From Gluconobacter kanchanaburiensis NBRC 103587 (GTDB taxonomy: Bacteria > Pseudomonadota > Alphaproteobacteria > Acetobacterales > Acetobacteraceae): a DNA stretch of 64,000 bases. Location: NCBI RefSeq assembly GCF_007988905.1, contig NZ_BJVA01000009.1:57740-121739 (forward strand), given 5' to 3'. Position 1 is the first letter of the stretch. Each line of letters opens with the position of its first letter. The notes under the pieces are model-generated. The model ran no database searches. It saw only the letters and a program-made list of their open reading frames with translations, and had not been told where the DNA came from. The translations under genes and the position numbers were made by a program. Shown piece after piece: positions 35,359-43,762 of this stretch.

Positions 35359-37359
35359 ATGTCTGTGCGCCTTTTCCTGCTTCCCCTGCTTGGAGGCGTG
35401 CTTGTTCCCGCCGCCCTGCTGCCCGAGACCGGTACTGCAAAAACACTTGCCGATCCGGCAGCCGTCTTCGCCCCCCTGACCCTTCCTGATGCTCCGAACG
35501 CCTATCGCTCCGGTTCGGGGCTGCCGGGGCCGCAGTACTGGCAGAACCGCACGGACTATGTGATCCACTCCCGGATCGATACGCAGGCGCATGTCCTGCA
35601 CGGTTCCGAAACCGTGACCTACAGCAACAACAGCCCCGACGCGCTGGATGTTCTGTGGCTCCAGCTCGACCAGAACATCTATCGCGCCGATACGCGCTCT
35701 GCGATTGGCGCAGTCGCCACAAGTCACGATCTGGCAGGTCATCACACGGACGGCATGGTGATCGAGCATGTCTCTGTCGTGCAGGGCGGCCGCGAAGTGG
35801 ACGTCACGCCACTGATTTCCGACACGCGGATGCAGCTCACGCTTCCCCGCACGATTGATCCGCACGGCGTGGCCTTCGTGAAGATCGACTGGCATTACAC
35901 GATCCCCGGTCCCTGGGGCGGTCGTACCGCCGTCACGCCCACCCGTGAAGGCGATATCTATGAAGTCGCACAGTGGTATCCACGTCTGAGCGTCTATGAC
36001 GATCGGCGCGGCTGGAACACGCTGCCCTATCTGGGGCAGGAGTTCTTCCTCGAATATGGCAGCTTTGATTACAGCGTGACGGTGCCTTGGAACTATACGC
36101 TCGTAGGATCGGGCGCTCTCCTCAATCCCGAACAGGTTCTTACGCCGGTCGAGCGCAACCGCCTGGCGCAGGCCGCGCAGAGCGACACGCGCGTCATGAT
36201 CCGCACGCTTGATGACATCACCGATCCGAAAAGCCACCTTCGGCAGAGCGGCGAGGTCACCTGGCATTACGGCATGCGCAATACGCGCGATGTGGCTTTT
36301 GCTGCTTCTCCGGCTTTTGTCTGGGATGCCGCGCGGATTAGTTTGCCGCCGATCGTGCCCTGGGCGAACTATCATCCCGTGCCGAGGTTGGCGATGTCGG
36401 TCTATCCGCGTGAGGGGATCGGGCCGCATGGCTGGGATCGCTCAACAGATTACGTCAAACATGCCATTGAGTATTTCTCGTCGCAGTGGTTCGAATATCC
36501 CTGGCCGAATGCGGTCAATCTGGGCGGTCATGGCGCGGGCATGGAATATCCGGGCATCGTCTTCGATGGCATGAGCGATCGCGACCCGCAGCTTTTCTGG
36601 ATCACGACGCATGAACTGGGGCATGGCTGGTTTCCAATGATCGTGGGCACGGATGAGCGCCGCAATGCGTTCATGGATGAAGGCTTCAATACGTTCATCG
36701 ATGTTTATGCGTCCGACCATTTCAACAACGGTGAGTTCGCTCCCAAGCGTGACTCGGAGTTTGCGCCCAGAACGGGTAATCCGGCACAGGACATCGTGCC
36801 GGTCCTGACGGATCCGGAGGCTCCGGTGCTTATGACCGCGGCAGACAATGTCTCGGAGAAATACCGGCACAGCGTGACGTATTTCAAAGCCGCCTACGGC
36901 CTGAAGCTGCTGCGCGAACAAATCCTTGGCCCGGTGCGGTTTGATGCGGCTTTTCGGCGCTATATTTCCGAATGGTCCTACAAACATCCCTCGCCATCGG
37001 ACTTCTTTCGCCTGATGAGCAGTGAGGCAGGTGAGGACCTCGGCTGGTTCTGGCGGGGTTGGTACTTCACCAACGCTGCTCCCGACTATGCCCTGGGTGA
37101 TGTGCACCACGATGCCGGAAAGCCTGCGACCGTGCAGGTTCGCAATTTCGGGGCGCTTTCGCTTCCGGTCCTTCTGCGGGCTGAATATGTGGATGGAAAA
37201 ACGGAAGAAATCCGTATCCCGACGGAAGCCTGGCGTCAGAAGAGCGACATCGTCGTCACGCTACCCCTGCATGACGGTCTCCGCGCCGTCACTCTTGATC
37301 CGGATCATGTCATTCCTGATATCGACCGGACTGACAACCGGCTTTCCGTTACCCCCTGA
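35359..37359 (+). CDS. exported M1-family zinc aminopeptidase
   Basis: 666 residues with a signal peptide (RLFLLPLLGGVLVPAALLPE). The gluzincin site is HELGH (His418, Glu419, His422), with the third ligand Glu441 in AFMDEGFN, spacing HExxH-x18-E as in M1. GAGMEYPGIVFDG occupies the exopeptidase GxMEN position, although with Tyr instead of Asn. The C-terminal 80 residues form a beta domain (PATVQVRNFGALSLPVLLRA). Likely periplasmic or secreted. GGAGG lies about 12 bases before the ATG. Confidence 0.9.
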   Translation: MSVRLFLLPLLGGVLVPAALLPETGTAKTLADPAAVFAPLTLPDAPNAYRSGSGLPGPQYWQNRTDYVIHSRIDTQAHVLHGSETVTYSNNSPDALDVLWLQLDQNIYRADTRSAIGAVATSHDLAGHHTDGMVIEHVSVVQGGREVDVTPLISDTRMQLTLPRTIDPHGVAFVKIDWHYTIPGPWGGRTAVTPTREGDIYEVAQWYPRLSVYDDRRGWNTLPYLGQEFFLEYGSFDYSVTVPWNYTLVGSGALLNPEQVLTPVERNRLAQAAQSDTRVMIRTLDDITDPKSHLRQSGEVTWHYGMRNTRDVAFAASPAFVWDAARISLPPIVPWANYHPVPRLAMSVYPREGIGPHGWDRSTDYVKHAIEYFSSQWFEYPWPNAVNLGGHGAGMEYPGIVFDGMSDRDPQLFWITTHELGHGWFPMIVGTDERRNAFMDEGFNTFIDVYASDHFNNGEFAPKRDSEFAPRTGNPAQDIVPVLTDPEAPVLMTAADNVSEKYRHSVTYFKAAYGLKLLREQILGPVRFDAAFRRYISEWSYKHPSPSDFFRLMSSEAGEDLGWFWRGWYFTNAAPDYALGDVHHDAGKPATVQVRNFGALSLPVLLRAEYVDGKTEEIRIPTEAWRQKSDIVVTLPLHDGLRAVTLDPDHVIPDIDRTDNRLSVTP

Positions 37360-37430
37360 TGGGCGAGCAGGGTGCGAGGTGGTTGTCGTCTCGCACGTCG
37401 CCGGTCACTGGCTATGGCTGTTGTTCAACG

Positions 37431-37461
37431 AAAAAATGGGCGCCTGGCTGAGCCGGCGCCC
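37431..37461 (-). terminator. Rho-independent terminator after flaF
   Basis: On the minus strand GGGCGCC (37461-37455) pairs with GGCGCCC (37444-37438), followed after one base by six T residues (37436-37431). It ends the flagellin-flaF unit. Confidence 0.85.
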
Positions 37462-37501
37462 TCATAGAGTTCGTTCGGAAAACACGCCTGATGATCTGGG
37501 A

Positions 37502-37933
37502 TCAGCCGACCAGTTCCAGCGAGGATCTGGCGGAAGTCGCGCCATAAGCATCAGACACGGACGGTGCGGTGCCCTGAGGGGCTGGAGCCGGGGCGGCAGC
37601 AGCCAGACCTTCGATCATATCATTGTTGATGTCGATCAGTGGCTGAAGATCTTTCGGCGCGTTGAAGGCAGCGTTGGAATAACGCATGGACCATGACCCG
37701 ACCTTGATCAGGTCGTCACGCAGGACGGTCGGGAGCGGGCAGTCCACACGCTCGACGCTGAGGGAGAGCAGGCTCCAGAGTTTCAGATTGGCCGCAAGCG
37801 CCGCAACCTTTGCTTCGTGATCAGCAGCCTGGGTCAGCAGGGTATTGACGTGCCGGAACGCCATGACTTCGATTTCACGGGAAGAAAGGTAGCTTCCGGA
37901 TTGTTTCTGATACTGTGAGAAGGCGTATGTCAC
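37502..37933 (-). CDS. flaF: flagellar regulator FlaF
   Basis: 143 residues. The N-terminal half (SSREIEVMAFRHVNTLLTQA) and the tail (LRDDLIKVGSWSMRYSNAAF) match FlaF, a small cytoplasmic protein needed for flagellin synthesis in alphaproteobacteria such as Caulobacter (established). The C-terminal 30 residues are alanine/proline rich. It follows the flagellin gene on the same strand, with a long hairpin between them. FlbT, its usual opponent, is not adjacent. Confidence 0.87.
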   Translation of the reverse strand: MTYAFSQYQKQSGSYLSSREIEVMAFRHVNTLLTQAADHEAKVAALAANLKLWSLLSLSVERVDCPLPTVLRDDLIKVGSWSMRYSNAAFNAPKDLQPLIDINNDMIEGLAAAAPAPAPQGTAPSVSDAYGATSARSSLELVG

Positions 37934-38042
37934 GAAGGCAAACTCCTGGCGGGAAAGACTGTTTCAGAAGCCCTTGCGGGAGAAGGCAGGGAGCTTCTGA
38001 AGCGGTCCTGCATCAGGTAGGGGATGGGCGGTGGTTCCGGGC

Positions 38043-38075
38043 CTGAAGGGCGCTGGAGTCACCAGCGCCCTTCAG
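38043..38075 (-). other. 14-bp hairpin between flagellin and flaF
   Basis: CTGAAGGGCGCTGG (38043-38056) and CCAGCGCCCTTCAG (38062-38075) pair perfectly around loop AGTCA. It lies 8 bp after the flagellin stop. No T-run follows, so it is probably a 3' stabiliser or partial terminator rather than a full stop. Confidence 0.7.
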
Positions 38076-38083
38076 AACCCTGA

Positions 38084-39577
38084 TCAGCCGCGGAAGAGGC
38101 TGAGCAGGGTGGATGACTGCGAGTTTGCAATCGACAGCGACTGAACGGCAAGTTGCTGCTTTGTCTGAAGCGAGGTCAGTTTGGCGCTCTCGGCTGCCAG
38201 ATCGGCGTCCGTCAGTGCGCCGACACCCGTCGTCAGGGCGTCGGACAGGCTGGACGTCGTGGTCTGGAGGTTCGAGATCGTCGTGCTGGAATAACCGATC
38301 GTGGACGCGGTGCGTGTTACGCTCGAAATTGCAGCCTGAACGATCGTGCTGACGACGGCAGCGCCGGTGACGGCTGTGGGGGTGGCGGAGGAGTTTAAGC
38401 CGTTGGCCGCGGTCAAAGCGGTGCTCGACGTGTCGAGGTTATTACCCGCAACCGTCAGGTTGTTGTCAGAATCACGGCTTACGGCAAAGCCCTGATACTG
38501 CATGGCCTGTGTGAGCAGGTTGGTCTTGTTGACCATGAGCTGGCTCGGGGAGCCGGTCGTTGTGGCAGTGGCGCTACCCGTGGCACCGCTGAGATCAACG
38601 TCGGAAATCACGGTCTTGGCGGTCGCATTGCCGTTCGAATCGGTTCCCGTCGTAACGGTGTAGACGGCGTTGCCGTTACCGTCCTTGGAGGACACGACGC
38701 TCTCGCCGTTGGCCAGTGAGAACGTCACCGAGCCGTCGGACGCCGTGGTCGATGTGGTGCCAGCTGTGGAGTTTGTCAGCTTACCGTTGGCGTCGATGCT
38801 GAAACCGGTTCCGCCGCCGACGGCCGTGTTCAAGGCTGTGAGCGCATCCGCCTTCTTGCCGTCTTCATCCATGACAAACTTGTAGCTGACCAGCGGGTCC
38901 GTTGCTGTTCCTTGTGCGGCGGTGGTCGTTGTTGTGCCGCCTGATACCGTCGTGCCTGCGGCAATCGCCGGTGTGCTGCTCAGTGCGAGAGACTGGGAGG
39001 TGGTATAATTCGTGGTTCCCAGAGCAATGTCCATTCCCGCCGTGTCCATGCTCAGGTTCGTCAGGCCCAGACCGGCAGACGTCACGTTGAAGCCGTTCTG
39101 CGTGAACATCGTGCCCTGGGCGTCCATGGCGGTGGACAGGGTTGTGTAGGTCGTGCCGTTGCCCGTCTGGCCGGACAGCAGGTTCACGCCCTGGAATTTC
39201 GCACCGGTGGCAGCGGAGTCGATGGAGGCCAGCGTCTTGGTGATGGCGTCGTTCAGGGTCGAGTTGTCAACGCCCGTCGTGTTCGTGCCGATCGTGGTCG
39301 CGAGCGACTGAAGGGCGCTCGAGATGCTCGACAGGCCGGTTGTTGCGGTGTTCAGCACCTGGGCGGAGAACGCGAGGCCTGTGGAGACGCCGGACAGCGT
39401 CGAGATCTGGGCAGTCATGTTCTGAGCAATGGAATACATGGCGGGATTGTCGGACGCCGTGTTCACAGACTTGCCCGTGGAGACCGCGTTTTCGGTCTTG
39501 GTCAGGTCAGCTGTCGTCTGATTGAGGCTCTGGAGTGCGGCCATTGCCGCAGTATTCGTATTGATGGACAATGACAT
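38084..39577 (-). CDS. flagellin
   Basis: 497-residue flagellar filament subunit. The N-terminal D0/D1 region (MSLSINTNTAAMAALQSLNQ, then TENAVSTGKSVNTASDNPA) and C-terminal D1/D0 (SLQTKQQLAVQSLSIANSQ ending SSTLLSLFRG) are conserved. The centre (about residues 200-420) is low-complexity and Thr/Ser/Gly rich, the exposed variable D2/D3 part. Export is by the flagellar type III route, so there is no signal peptide. GGAG sits about ten bases before the ATG. No other structural flagellar genes are in the window. Confidence 0.95.
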   Translation of the reverse strand: MSLSINTNTAAMAALQSLNQTTADLTKTENAVSTGKSVNTASDNPAMYSIAQNMTAQISTLSGVSTGLAFSAQVLNTATTGLSSISSALQSLATTIGTNTTGVDNSTLNDAITKTLASIDSAATGAKFQGVNLLSGQTGNGTTYTTLSTAMDAQGTMFTQNGFNVTSAGLGLTNLSMDTAGMDIALGTTNYTTSQSLALSSTPAIAAGTTVSGGTTTTTAAQGTATDPLVSYKFVMDEDGKKADALTALNTAVGGGTGFSIDANGKLTNSTAGTTSTTASDGSVTFSLANGESVVSSKDGNGNAVYTVTTGTDSNGNATAKTVISDVDLSGATGSATATTTGSPSQLMVNKTNLLTQAMQYQGFAVSRDSDNNLTVAGNNLDTSSTALTAANGLNSSATPTAVTGAAVVSTIVQAAISSVTRTASTIGYSSTTISNLQTTTSSLSDALTTGVGALTDADLAAESAKLTSLQTKQQLAVQSLSIANSQSSTLLSLFRG

Positions 39578-39630
39578 TGAATCTGTTCTCCGTCGGTGCA
39601 GGTTTGCGTCCTCAGGATAGGGGCGAGTAG

Positions 39631-39658
39631 TTAACGGAAGCTGAATCCGTACCGTTAA
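39631..39658. repeat. inverted repeat in the flagellin upstream region
   Basis: TTAACGG (39631-39637) and CCGTTAA (39652-39658), 14 bases apart, about 55 bp before the flagellin start and next to a run of A residues. Possible operator or promoter element. No sigma-28 or sigma-54 consensus was recognised. Confidence 0.4.
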
Positions 39659-39755
39659 AAAAAGCTCCTCAAAAATAACGGAAATCCGGGAAACAACTGG
39701 TTAAATTCACGTTTTCTCTTGCGCTTCATACTCTGGAACGAAATAAGAACGCGCG

Positions 39756-40988
39756 ATGAAGATTTCTCTCTCCCAGCGCCTGGCGATTCTCTCGGATGCG
39801 GCGAAATACGATGCGTCCTGCGCGTCGAGTGGGTCAGCAAAAAGGGACTCGTTGAAGGGTGGGGGACTCGGCTCCACGACGGGAAACGGCATCTGTCACG
39901 CCTATACGCCGGACGGTCGTTGCATTTCGCTTCTCAAGATCCTGCTGACCAATTTCTGTGTGTATGACTGCGCTTACTGCATCAACCGTTCGTCTTCGAA
40001 TGTAGAGCGTGCGCGTTTCACGCCTGATGAGGTCGTGTGGCTGACGCTGGAGTTCTACCGGCGAAACTGCATTGACGGGTTGTTCCTTTCGTCGGGCATT
40101 ATCCGCTCGTCTGATCATACGATGGAGCAGCTTGTGCAGGTGGCGCGGGACCTGCGGCTGAAGCATGGATTCCGGGGTTACATTCATCTCAAGACCATTC
40201 CCGACGCGTCGTCACGTCTGCTGGAAGAGGCGGGGCGCTATGCGGATCGTCTGTCGATCAACGTGGAAATGCCGACCGTAGCGGGGCTGGAACAGTATGC
40301 GCCGCAGAAAAAAGTGGGCGGAATCCGGCAGGCGATGGGGGAGATGCGACTGAAGATCGACGCGGCCAAGGACCGCAGTCATACCGGGCGCCGGGCTGAG
40401 CGGTTTTCGCCGGGTGGGCAGAGCACGCAGATGATCGTGGGCGCGGATGCGGCGTCCGATCAGGATATTCTGGCGAGTAGCGCCAATCTTTATGGATCGT
40501 ATGGATTACGGCGCGTCTACTATTCCGCCTTCAGCCCCATCCCGGATGCGTCCGCCCTTCTGCCTGCGAAGAGTCCGCCGCTCCAGCGCGAGCACAGGCT
40601 CTATCAGGCCGACTGGCTGTTCCGGTTCTACGGGTTTGCGTTCGGAGAACTGACGGCAGGGCGTGCGGACGGGATGCTCGATTTGGAGCTGGACCCCAAG
40701 CTGGCCTGGGCGCTGGATAACCGGGCGCAGTTTCCGGTCGATCTGAACCGTGCGCCGAAAGAGATGCTGCTTCGGGTGCCGGGGCTGGGGGTGAAGGCCG
40801 TGGCGGCCATTCTCAGGGCACGGCGGCACCAGGCGGTACGGCTGGAGGATCTGGCGCGGCTGAACGTCTCCATCCGCAAGGTGCGCCCGTTCGTGCAGAC
40901 GCCGGGCTGGAGTCCGGTCCGTCTGACCGACCGGCAGGATCTGCGCAGCCTGTTCAGTCCCGCGCCGCAGCAGATGAGTCTTCTGTGA
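39756..40988 (+). CDS. radical SAM protein of the UdgX-linked DNA-repair family
   Basis: 410 residues. The [4Fe-4S] motif CVYDCAYC (Cys68, Cys72, Cys75) is preceded by GNGICHAYTPDGRCISLLKI. The N-terminal region carries two further cysteines (DASCASSG). The C-terminus has a helix-hairpin-helix segment (LLRVPGLGVKAVAAILRARR) of the kind that contacts DNA. It fits the family described as a putative DNA modification/repair radical SAM protein linked to a uracil-DNA glycosylase. Its stop overlaps the next start (GTGA), so both are made together. The substrate is not known. Confidence 0.85.
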   Translation: MKISLSQRLAILSDAAKYDASCASSGSAKRDSLKGGGLGSTTGNGICHAYTPDGRCISLLKILLTNFCVYDCAYCINRSSSNVERARFTPDEVVWLTLEFYRRNCIDGLFLSSGIIRSSDHTMEQLVQVARDLRLKHGFRGYIHLKTIPDASSRLLEEAGRYADRLSINVEMPTVAGLEQYAPQKKVGGIRQAMGEMRLKIDAAKDRSHTGRRAERFSPGGQSTQMIVGADAASDQDILASSANLYGSYGLRRVYYSAFSPIPDASALLPAKSPPLQREHRLYQADWLFRFYGFAFGELTAGRADGMLDLELDPKLAWALDNRAQFPVDLNRAPKEMLLRVPGLGVKAVAAILRARRHQAVRLEDLARLNVSIRKVRPFVQTPGWSPVRLTDRQDLRSLFSPAPQQMSLL

Positions 40989-42487
40989 GGCAGTATGTCC
41001 TGACACTTGAGGACAGTGCCGCATTTGAACCCTGGCGGGAGAGGGCACGGGCAGCCCTGCAGCGAGCGGTCCCGCCTGAGGCCCTCGACTGGCGCATCCG
41101 GGGTGGCGAGACGGATCTTTTCGGCCAGATCACCGATGATCGCGATGGGCTGGAAGCGCTGACGGCCCTGCCTGTCGTGAAAACCGTGACCTTGCGGGCA
41201 TCCTGCATCGCGCTGCTGCGGGACGTGTTGTGCCACTCCGATCCCGGGCGGTTCGCGCTTGCCTACCGGATCGCCTGGCGGGTGCAGGGGAATCCGCATC
41301 TGCTGGAAGTGCTGACGGATGCGGACATTGCCAGATCGCGGGTCATGGTGCGGCAGAACCGGGAGGATTGCCATAAGATGGCGGCTTTTCTCCGCTTCCG
41401 GGAAGAACCGCTCCAGCAGGGCGAAGGGCAGGATAGGAAACGGCGGCGCTTCCTCGCCTGGTTCGAGCCACAGCATCATATTCTCGAACGCATCGCCCCA
41501 TTCTTCTCGAAGCGCTTCACGGATATGGACTGGATGATCCTCACCCCACGCGGATCAATCCGCTGGGATGGGAAAGATCTGGTCTGTAGCCCGGAACCCT
41601 GCGAGCAGCCGGAACTGGACGACGGGTTCGGGGATCTGTGGGACACGTATTATGCTTCGACCTTCAATCCAGCCCGTGTGCGCACGAAAGCGATGCGCCG
41701 CGAAATGCCCGGCCGTTACTGGAAGAACCTGCCGGAAACGCGCCTGATTCCGCAGCTCGTCGCCGGAGCCGAAACGCGGGTGCGGACAATGGCGGAACAG
41801 GAACTCCGGCCCGCGCCTGCCTTTCATGAGCGCCTGCGTGCCCGTGAGCAGCTTCCGGCCGAACCGATTCCGGATGTAGCGGAAAATCTTGAGGGTCTGG
41901 CCATGCAGGTCCGGACCTGTACGGGCTGTCCGCTGCACTGCCCGGCAACACAGGCGGTTGTGGGAGAGGGGCCGGCAAACGCGCGTGTCATGGTCGTCGG
42001 AGAACAGCCGGGCGATCAGGAGGATCTGGCAGGGCGTCCTTTCGTCGGTCCGGCAGGACAGCTTCTGCATGAGGCGCTGGGAGAGGCCGGGGTCGATCGT
42101 AGTGCGCTGTATTTGACGAATGCCGTCAAACATTTCCGTTTCCGTCTTCAGGGGCGTCGGCGCATCCATCAGACTCCGGATGCAGGGCATGTGGCGGCTT
42201 GCCGCCCCTGGTTGGAGCAGGAAATTGCGCTGATTCGTCCGAAACTTATCGTATCGCTGGGGGCCACGGCACTCAGGGCGCTGGACGGGCCGGGCATGGC
42301 GATGTCGGATGTTCGCGGGACGTCATGGACCGTGGGAACTGGCGAAAATGCCGTTCGGCGTCTGGCGCTTGCCCATCCGTCCTGGCTGCTGCGGCTGGGG
42401 GATGGCGCGCAGGGTGAGGGCGAGCGGCAGCGCTTCTTAGAGGGGCTCGCCCGTCTGAGAAACTTTCCGGATCAATCGGGGTTGTAG
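40985..42487 (+). CDS. DUF4130 domain fused to UdgX-type uracil-DNA binding protein
   Basis: 500 residues from GTG 40985. The N-terminal 250 residues (VLTLEDSAAFEPWRERARAA, DCHKMAAFLRFRE, ERIAPFFSKRFTDMDWMILT) are the DUF4130 part. The C-terminal 200 form a family X UDG: four cysteines of a 4Fe-4S cluster beginning CTGCPLHC, motif A GEQPGDQEDLAGRPFVGPAG and the R-loop RRRIHQTP with His395. UdgX proteins bind uracil in DNA covalently through that His (established for the mycobacterial protein). HPSWLLRL is the second conserved motif. Confidence 0.9.
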   Translation: MRQYVLTLEDSAAFEPWRERARAALQRAVPPEALDWRIRGGETDLFGQITDDRDGLEALTALPVVKTVTLRASCIALLRDVLCHSDPGRFALAYRIAWRVQGNPHLLEVLTDADIARSRVMVRQNREDCHKMAAFLRFREEPLQQGEGQDRKRRRFLAWFEPQHHILERIAPFFSKRFTDMDWMILTPRGSIRWDGKDLVCSPEPCEQPELDDGFGDLWDTYYASTFNPARVRTKAMRREMPGRYWKNLPETRLIPQLVAGAETRVRTMAEQELRPAPAFHERLRAREQLPAEPIPDVAENLEGLAMQVRTCTGCPLHCPATQAVVGEGPANARVMVVGEQPGDQEDLAGRPFVGPAGQLLHEALGEAGVDRSALYLTNAVKHFRFRLQGRRRIHQTPDAGHVAACRPWLEQEIALIRPKLIVSLGATALRALDGPGMAMSDVRGTSWTVGTGENAVRRLALAHPSWLLRLGDGAQGEGERQRFLEGLARLRNFPDQSGL

Positions 42488-42562
42488 GGGGCGGCACGTC
42501 CCGGAGAATGGAAACGGATCAGTTTTTTCCAGCTTGAAGCCCATGAGACGATATGCCATGGA

Positions 42563-42581
42563 TGACCGAACCGATCGGTCA
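42563..42581. promoter_or_regulatory. TetR-type operator upstream of emrA
   Basis: TGACCGAACCGATCGGTCA, a palindrome with 7-bp arms (TGACCGA/TCGGTCA) and a 5-base centre. It is 18 of 19 bases identical to the site at 46045-46063 beside the tetR-type gene, so both probably bind that repressor. It lies 75 bp before the emrA start. Confidence 0.75.
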
Positions 42582-42655
42582 GTAGAGGGTTTTCACGCCC
42601 CACAGCACATCCGGTCATGATCTGACAGACCTGTTTTCAAAGCGAGACAAACATT

Positions 42656-43762
42656 ATGGCGCAAGGCGATCAGGCCGATCACGCGCAGGGTGACACGACA
42701 TCCGACAAGAACGGAAAGCCGCAGAAAAAGCGCAATCCTCTTGTCCGTGTCGCGCTGATCCTGCTGGTGATTGTGGTGCTCGTGGGTATCGGGGCCTATC
42801 TTTTCCTGACCCGCAACAATATCGAGACGGATGACGCTTACACGGCTGGTCGCAAGATCGCCATTGCGCCCCACGTCAACGGTTACGTTACGCAGCTTCT
42901 GGTGAACGACAACCAGTTCGTCCATGCGGGTGACCTGCTCGTGCGGATCGACAGCCGCGATTATGCTGCGTCTCTGAAGAAGGCCGAAGCCGCCGTCTCT
43001 CAGGCGAAAGCCAATATCGATGCGTACCAGCTCATGCTGGCCGTGGCGCACAAGAACTTCCCGGGACAGCTCGTCACCGCGCAGGGTAATCTTGCCGCAG
43101 CGCAGGCGCAGCTTGTGAAGGCCGAAGCCGATTACCGCCGCCAGCGTTCGGTGGCCCGTGCTGCCACCTCGCAGCAGGACATTGACTATGCCCGCGCCGC
43201 GCTGGATCAGGCGAAAGCCCGCGTATTGCAGGCCCAGGGTCAGTTGACGCAGGCGGAGCCGGTGAAGGAAAACGTGGCCAATGCTGACGCGCGGGTCACG
43301 CAGGAACAGGCCGCGCTTGCATCCGCTAATGCCGATCTGACTCAGGCCCGTCTGAACCTTGAATGGACTGAAGTCCGCGCCCCGCATGATGGTTGGGTTT
43401 CCCAGCGTAACGTCGAGCGCGGCAACTTCGTGCAGACCGGTCAGCAGATGTTCTCCATCGTCGAGCCAGAAGTCTGGGTCGTGGCGAACTATAAGGAAAC
43501 GCAGCTCACCCACATGCGTCCGGGTCAGAAGGTGGACATCGAGGTCGATGCCTATCCGCAGCTCAAACTGCATGGCCATGTGGATTCCATCCAGCTCGGC
43601 TCGGGTGAATCCTTCAGCGCCTTCCCCCCGGAAAACGCGACCGGTAACTTCGTGAAGACGGTGCAGCGTATCCCGGTAAAGATTGTGCTGGACAGCGGCC
43701 TTGATCCGAACATCCCGCTGGCCCTTGGTTTGTCTGTCGTGCCGACGGTCTATGTGAAATGA
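42656..43762 (+). CDS. emrA: EmrA-type membrane fusion protein
   Basis: 368-residue periplasmic adaptor of a tripartite pump. After a charged N-terminus comes one membrane anchor (VALILLVIVVLVGIGAYLFL), then the HlyD domain: NIETDDAYTAGRKIAIAPHV, the alpha-helical hairpin rich in coiled coil (about residues 100-230) and the second lipoyl half ending WTEVRAPHDGWVSQRNVERG. It links the EmrB transporter to the outer membrane factor at 46097. It overlaps emrB by 4 bp (ATGA). Confidence 0.92.
   Translation: MAQGDQADHAQGDTTSDKNGKPQKKRNPLVRVALILLVIVVLVGIGAYLFLTRNNIETDDAYTAGRKIAIAPHVNGYVTQLLVNDNQFVHAGDLLVRIDSRDYAASLKKAEAAVSQAKANIDAYQLMLAVAHKNFPGQLVTAQGNLAAAQAQLVKAEADYRRQRSVARAATSQQDIDYARAALDQAKARVLQAQGQLTQAEPVKENVANADARVTQEQAALASANADLTQARLNLEWTEVRAPHDGWVSQRNVERGNFVQTGQQMFSIVEPEVWVVANYKETQLTHMRPGQKVDIEVDAYPQLKLHGHVDSIQLGSGESFSAFPPENATGNFVKTVQRIPVKIVLDSGLDPNIPLALGLSVVPTVYVK

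Noticed and set aside
37373..37396. Hairpin GTGCGAG/CTCGCAC as a terminator after the M1 peptidase
   Set aside because: The loop is about ten bases and no T-run follows; I do not list it as a terminator.
38200..39000. Repetitive-looking Thr/Ser/Gly tract as a mobile or tandem repeat element
   Set aside because: It is the variable central region of flagellin, without exact DNA repeats.
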